From an uncultured Prevotella sp. (GTDB lineage Bacteria > Bacteroidota > Bacteroidia > Bacteroidales > Bacteroidaceae): a DNA stretch of 16,504 bases. Positions 14,053-16,504 of the stretch are shown here, in pieces. The stretch is taken from positions 1-16,504 of the forward strand of contig URLI01000043.1 of NCBI GenBank assembly GCA_900548585.1, given 5' to 3'. Under the pieces are notes generated by a model that was not told where the DNA came from, ran no database searches, and saw nothing but the letters and a program-made list of their open reading frames with translations. The translations under genes and the position numbers were made by a program. How positions within the stretch are numbered: the first letter of the stretch is position 1; every line of letters begins with the position of its first letter.

Positions 14053-15315
14053 TTATATTCTCTCTTCCATGAACTTTTCGGGGTCGCGCAAGAAATCCAT
14101 AAGGTTTATGATATACACACCTTCCTCGTTCATGTATGTAGGTTGAAGACCATTAACGATTACGATTCTCCTGAAACCATCGCGTAGTTTGCGCAAAGAA
14201 GCCAGCTCCTGGTCGCGTTTTTCTTCTGTTTCCATTGCATAGGCCGATTGAATGTAAACGCGCTCATAACCACGGTTGCAGACAAAGTCAATTTCCAAAG
14301 TTTTACGCTGCCGGGAACCATCTTCTGATTTCACTTCGGTATACACCTGCCCGACATCCACCTTCATACCAATCGCGCGAAGCTCATTGTATAGCATGTT
14401 CTCCATAATATGGTTCGACTCCACTTGCCGGAATCCTAATCGGGCATTTCTCAGTCCCAGGTCTTCAAAGTAATATTTGAAGGGCGAATCAATGTATTTC
14501 CTTCCCTTGATGTCGTAACGAATTGCACGCTCAAGCACAAACGCATCCTCCATATACTCCAGATAAAGACGTATGGTATCTACCGAGATGCTACTCTGCT
14601 TGACGCTTTTAAAAGTGTCGGCAATCTTGGGAGGATTCGTCAAGCTCCCCACACATGAGGCCATTATGTCCACCAGTTCCGACAAATCGCTATCCTGGCG
14701 TACATCATATCGTTCTTTTATATCTCGCAGATAGGTGTGCTCCATCTGTTGTTCCAGATAGCTGACTTTCTTGTTCACATCGTTTTCCAAGACAACCTGT
14801 GGCAAACCACCATAAAGCATATACTCACGAACCAGTTCCAAGGAATAGTCACCACGGAAATCTGCAACTTCCTTGAAGGTCAACGGACGCACATGTATTT
14901 CATCACCGCGCCCTCGGAACTCGGTGATCACATCCTTGGAAAGGAATCTTGCATTTGAGCCTGTGGCAAAGACATCCACATTGCTAATGCTTAGGAATGA
15001 ATTCAATACATCCTCAAACTCACTGACCATCTGCACTTCATCAAGCATGACATAATACTGGCCGTCAGATGAGAGACGACCACAAATGTATTCCAGCAAT
15101 GCATCTGGGTCTCTCAGGCTTTTGTGCAAGCGATTCTCAAGATTCACTCCTATGATATGATCTTCCTTTACACCTTGTGATAAGAGGTAATTCTTGAACA
15201 GGGTAAACAACAGATATGATTTGCCACATCTGCGCATACCAGTTATAACCTTTATCAATCTATTTCCACAGCTGTGGATGAGTTGATTCAGATATTTATC
15301 TCTACGGATCTCCAT
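14053..15315 (-). CDS. AAA-type ATPase with DUF4143 domain
   Basis: Protein of 420 residues from the chosen start. The N-terminal ATPase part has a Walker A GMRRCGKS (26-33), Walker B YYVMLDEVQ (87-95) and a sensor-like FATGSNA (116-122). The DUF4143 part covers roughly 190-380; its nuclease-like core has EIDFV (341-345, Asp343), but the usual acidic-x-Lys motif reads YIQSAY at 354-359, so catalysis is doubtful. The family is common and often multi-copy in Bacteroidales, with unknown function. The frame stays open to 15363, but an ATG there would lie in the -7 box at 15361-15368, so it cannot be on the transcript. I chose 15315; 15348 is a possible alternative. It is flanked by gene remnants and is more A+T-rich than the core genes, suggesting acquisition. 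Confidence 0.85.
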   Translation of the reverse strand: MEIRRDKYLNQLIHSCGNRLIKVITGMRRCGKSYLLFTLFKNYLLSQGVKEDHIIGVNLENRLHKSLRDPDALLEYICGRLSSDGQYYVMLDEVQMVSEFEDVLNSFLSISNVDVFATGSNARFLSKDVITEFRGRGDEIHVRPLTFKEVADFRGDYSLELVREYMLYGGLPQVVLENDVNKKVSYLEQQMEHTYLRDIKERYDVRQDSDLSELVDIMASCVGSLTNPPKIADTFKSVKQSSISVDTIRLYLEYMEDAFVLERAIRYDIKGRKYIDSPFKYYFEDLGLRNARLGFRQVESNHIMENMLYNELRAIGMKVDVGQVYTEVKSEDGSRQRKTLEIDFVCNRGYERVYIQSAYAMETEEKRDQELASLRKLRDGFRRIVIVNGLQPTYMNEEGVYIINLMDFLRDPEKFMEERI

Positions 15316-15360
15316 ATTTGTAATCGTTTGTTTTGCGTAAATACACATTATTAACGACCA

Positions 15361-15392
15361 CAAATATATCTTGATATCTCTACTCCTGCAAA
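15361..15392 (-). promoter_or_regulatory. Promoter of the DUF4143 ATPase gene
   Basis: Read leftward, TTTG (15392-15389), a 20-base spacer and TATATTTG (15368-15361) make a full Bacteroidota-type promoter. Transcription would start near 15354, giving a leader of about 40 bases before the ATG at 15315. This site decides against the longer reading frame start at 15363. Confidence 0.75.
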
Positions 15393-15569
15393 TTTTATGA
15401 CCGAAAAATGAATTGCCATACGATGTTTTAACATTTGCGGGGCTTATTACAGCGTCAAAGAGGAGCTGGATTTCCCTGAATGAAGAATGATCAAAGAAAA
15501 ATCGAAATATTTTTCGTTACGCAAAAACACTATTGCTGTCCGGTAAAACTTTTATTGATTTATAAGATT
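15393..15569. other. A+T-rich spacer without a gene
   Basis: Lies between the ATPase promoter and the hairpin at 15570. A rightward frame from 15480 would give 73 residues but runs through the hairpin and has no recognisable content. A short rightward frame ending at 15483 (last residues VKEELDFPE) might be a coding scrap, but it is too short to judge. Confidence 0.35.
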
Positions 15570-15604
15570 AGGGCTGACACTTCTCACGAGGTATCAGCCC
15601 TTTT
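15570..15604 (+). terminator. Terminator-like hairpin without an assigned gene
   Basis: AGGGCTGA (15570-15577) pairs with TCAGCCCT (15594-15601) around a 16-base loop and runs into TTTT. It has the form of a rightward intrinsic terminator, yet no intact rightward gene precedes it. It may be left from a gene that has been lost, or may terminate antisense transcripts. Confidence 0.5.
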
Positions 15605-15612
15605 GGTTATCT

Positions 15613-15917
15613 TTGTTTTTGGAAAAAACATTATTGCTGCAGATTGCGGAAATCACGGCCGTCCACAGAAAGCTTCCTACGGAGACTGTCAGGCGGGGTG
15701 ATGAGTCGTGCCGTTTCTTCAGGAAGGCCGTGGCACAGGATTTCCAGCGCACCGCGACATTGGCTACTATGCCTCGCTGCTGCACGTTTCTCCCACATAT
15801 TTGCCGAGGGTGGTGCGCAGAGCATCGGGCAGCACGGTGAACGGGCATGTCGTGCGGCATCTGAATGCAGAGGCGGTGCGAATGCTTGTGCTTACGTATT
15901 GCATCACATTCCGTTGA
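15613..15917 (+). pseudogene. Frameshifted, truncated AraC-family regulator
   Basis: Two overlapping rightward frames join into one protein similar to the C-terminal part of Bacteroidota AraC regulators. Frame one (open from 15613, no ATG) gives AEITAVHRKLPTETVRRGDE and then FFRKAVAQDFQR. Frame two continues with HRDIGYYASLLHVSPTYL, RVVRRASGSTVNGHVV and HLNAEAVRMLVLT, the first helix-turn-helix of the AraC DNA-binding domain. The switch falls at about 15748-15750 and is explained by loss of one base. After residue LT (about 15894) the similarity ends, so the second helix-turn-helix is missing; the frame stops at 15917. The N-terminal sensing domain is also absent. It cannot make a normal regulator. 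Confidence 0.7.
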
Positions 15918-15930
15918 AACGGGGTATGTG

Positions 15931-16338
15931 TCATTCCTGTAAGAACTTGAATAGTGAGGCTGTCATGCAGGTAGATACGTCAAGTGTAAATTCACGTCCG
16001 CTACAACACGTATTTGGTTGAATTTTCACATACACCACATTTTCCTTTGTGATAGCGTCAAACCCTCCATAGGTAAGGTGCTTCTCCTTTTTTTCATTGT
16101 CAGTTAGAATTTCGACACCGTCAATCCATAACTGAGCGAGAAAAAAGTAACTTTGGCCCTTACAGGTAAGGGTGATTTCTGCCCCTTCCTTTGGAACTTT
16201 TATTACATTGTAATAGCCTTCGCATGTCATTTTAACGTTTGCTTCCCATTTCAGCTTAATGTCTCCATCAACTTGAGATTCACAGGAGGCAAATGTCAGG
16301 CCACACAGAAGCATAACTATAAATTGAACCTTTCTCAT
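15931..16338 (-). CDS. Small lipoprotein of unknown function
   Basis: I do not recognise a family. The 135-residue product has a signal peptide ending in FASC with Cys19 as the likely lipidated residue; Phe at -3 is a little unusual. The residues after it (ESQVDGD) include acidic ones, which in Bacteroidota can direct lipoproteins to the cell surface. The remainder looks like one beta-sandwich: VIKVPKEGAEITLTCKG (45-61) resembles the opening strand of BACON-like or Ig-like modules, and a Cys-Cys pair lies near residue 110. It ends 14 bases after the AraC remnant, converging with it. The start at 16338 is 58 bases from the transposase stop. Confidence 0.7.
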   Translation of the reverse strand: MRKVQFIVMLLCGLTFASCESQVDGDIKLKWEANVKMTCEGYYNVIKVPKEGAEITLTCKGQSYFFLAQLWIDGVEILTDNEKKEKHLTYGGFDAITKENVVYVKIQPNTCCSGREFTLDVSTCMTASLFKFLQE

Positions 16339-16393
16339 CTTGAAATTATTGAATATTGCAAATCGTATTTATAATTGTAGTTGCAGTTTTTGG

Positions 16394-16417
16394 GGTCTAT
16401 AACGTTTCATGTGGGTA
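16394..16417. repeat. Possible terminal inverted repeat of an IS element
   Basis: GGGTCTATAACG with the next twelve bases lies where the insertion sequence should end and overlaps the transposase stop codon. IS ends often begin with GG. The other end is outside the window, so the repeat cannot be confirmed here. Confidence 0.3.
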
Positions 16418-16504
16418 ATCGAGTTTTAATCCACCTGTTACGAAGTAGACCATATACTTAAAGTTTTCTGTATTGACAAATCCTCTTGCCCTCTTTTTAG
16501 CGAG
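16397..16504 (-). mobile_element. C-terminal fragment of a transposase, cut by the window edge
   Basis: The frame is open from the right edge to a TAG at 16397-16399 and gives the last 35 residues, starting LAKKRARGF and containing NTENFKYMVYF and ending LDYPHETL. The LAKKRARGF-N-NF-MIYF pattern resembles the C-terminus of ISL3-type transposases of Bacteroidota as I remember them. Only the tail is visible, so the family is tentative and intactness is unknown. It lies upstream of the lipoprotein gene, on the same strand. Confidence 0.55.

Noticed and set aside
15316..15363. Upstream extension of the DUF4143 ATPase to 15363
   Set aside because: The ATG at 15363 is inside the -7 promoter box, so it would not be on the transcript, and family members start near the MEIRRDKYL position.
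1..16504. tRNA, rRNA or known riboswitch
   Set aside because: Reading the intergenic regions on both strands, I found no cloverleaf with a recognisable T-loop and anticodon arm, no rRNA segment and no riboswitch core I could name.

Overview
The window is a stretch of a Bacteroidota chromosome, most likely a Bacteroidales species of the Prevotella type with a fairly GC-rich genome. The evidence is the gene set (GldH, PorT and RicT family proteins, the mre-mrdA-rodA order, Bacteroidota-style lipoproteins) and the promoters, several of which carry the TAnnTTTG -7 box of this phylum. Family names come from reading the proteins; no database search was run.

Layout. From 206 to 3098 a rightward group holds holB (DNA polymerase III delta prime), a RicT/YaaT family PSP1 protein and the lipoprotein gldH. 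From 9466 back to 3132 runs a leftward, tightly packed cell-elongation operon: an IMP cyclohydrolase-only purH, then mreB, mreC, mreD, mrdA (PBP2) and rodA, behind a good promoter at 9494-9524. Upstream lie about 500 bases of GC-rich, apparently non-coding spacer with an inverted repeat, then leftward rplS (ribosomal protein L19) with its own hairpin terminator. From 10688 to 12306 a rightward two-gene unit encodes the two halves of a UshA-type 5'-nucleotidase as separate exported proteins. It ends at a strong two-way terminator shared with the leftward porT-like gene. A small 2[4Fe-4S] ferredoxin gene with a clear terminator follows.

From about 13.3 kb to the end the DNA is visibly richer in A+T and looks accessory. 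It holds a decayed protein fragment (13784-14014), an AAA ATPase of the DUF4143 group with its own promoter, a frameshifted and truncated AraC-type regulator (15613-15917), an unidentified small lipoprotein, and the C-terminal end of a probable transposase entering from the right edge.

How the genes work together. The Mre proteins, PBP2 and RodA form the elongasome that builds side-wall peptidoglycan, here cotranscribed with a purine synthesis enzyme. The split nucleotidase probably salvages nucleotides in the periplasm. GldH and PorT are families tied to gliding and type IX secretion in Bacteroidota. No wholly new system is evident. The points most worth attention are the single-domain purH, the structured spacer beside it, the RicT protein's basic tail, and the two gene remnants.
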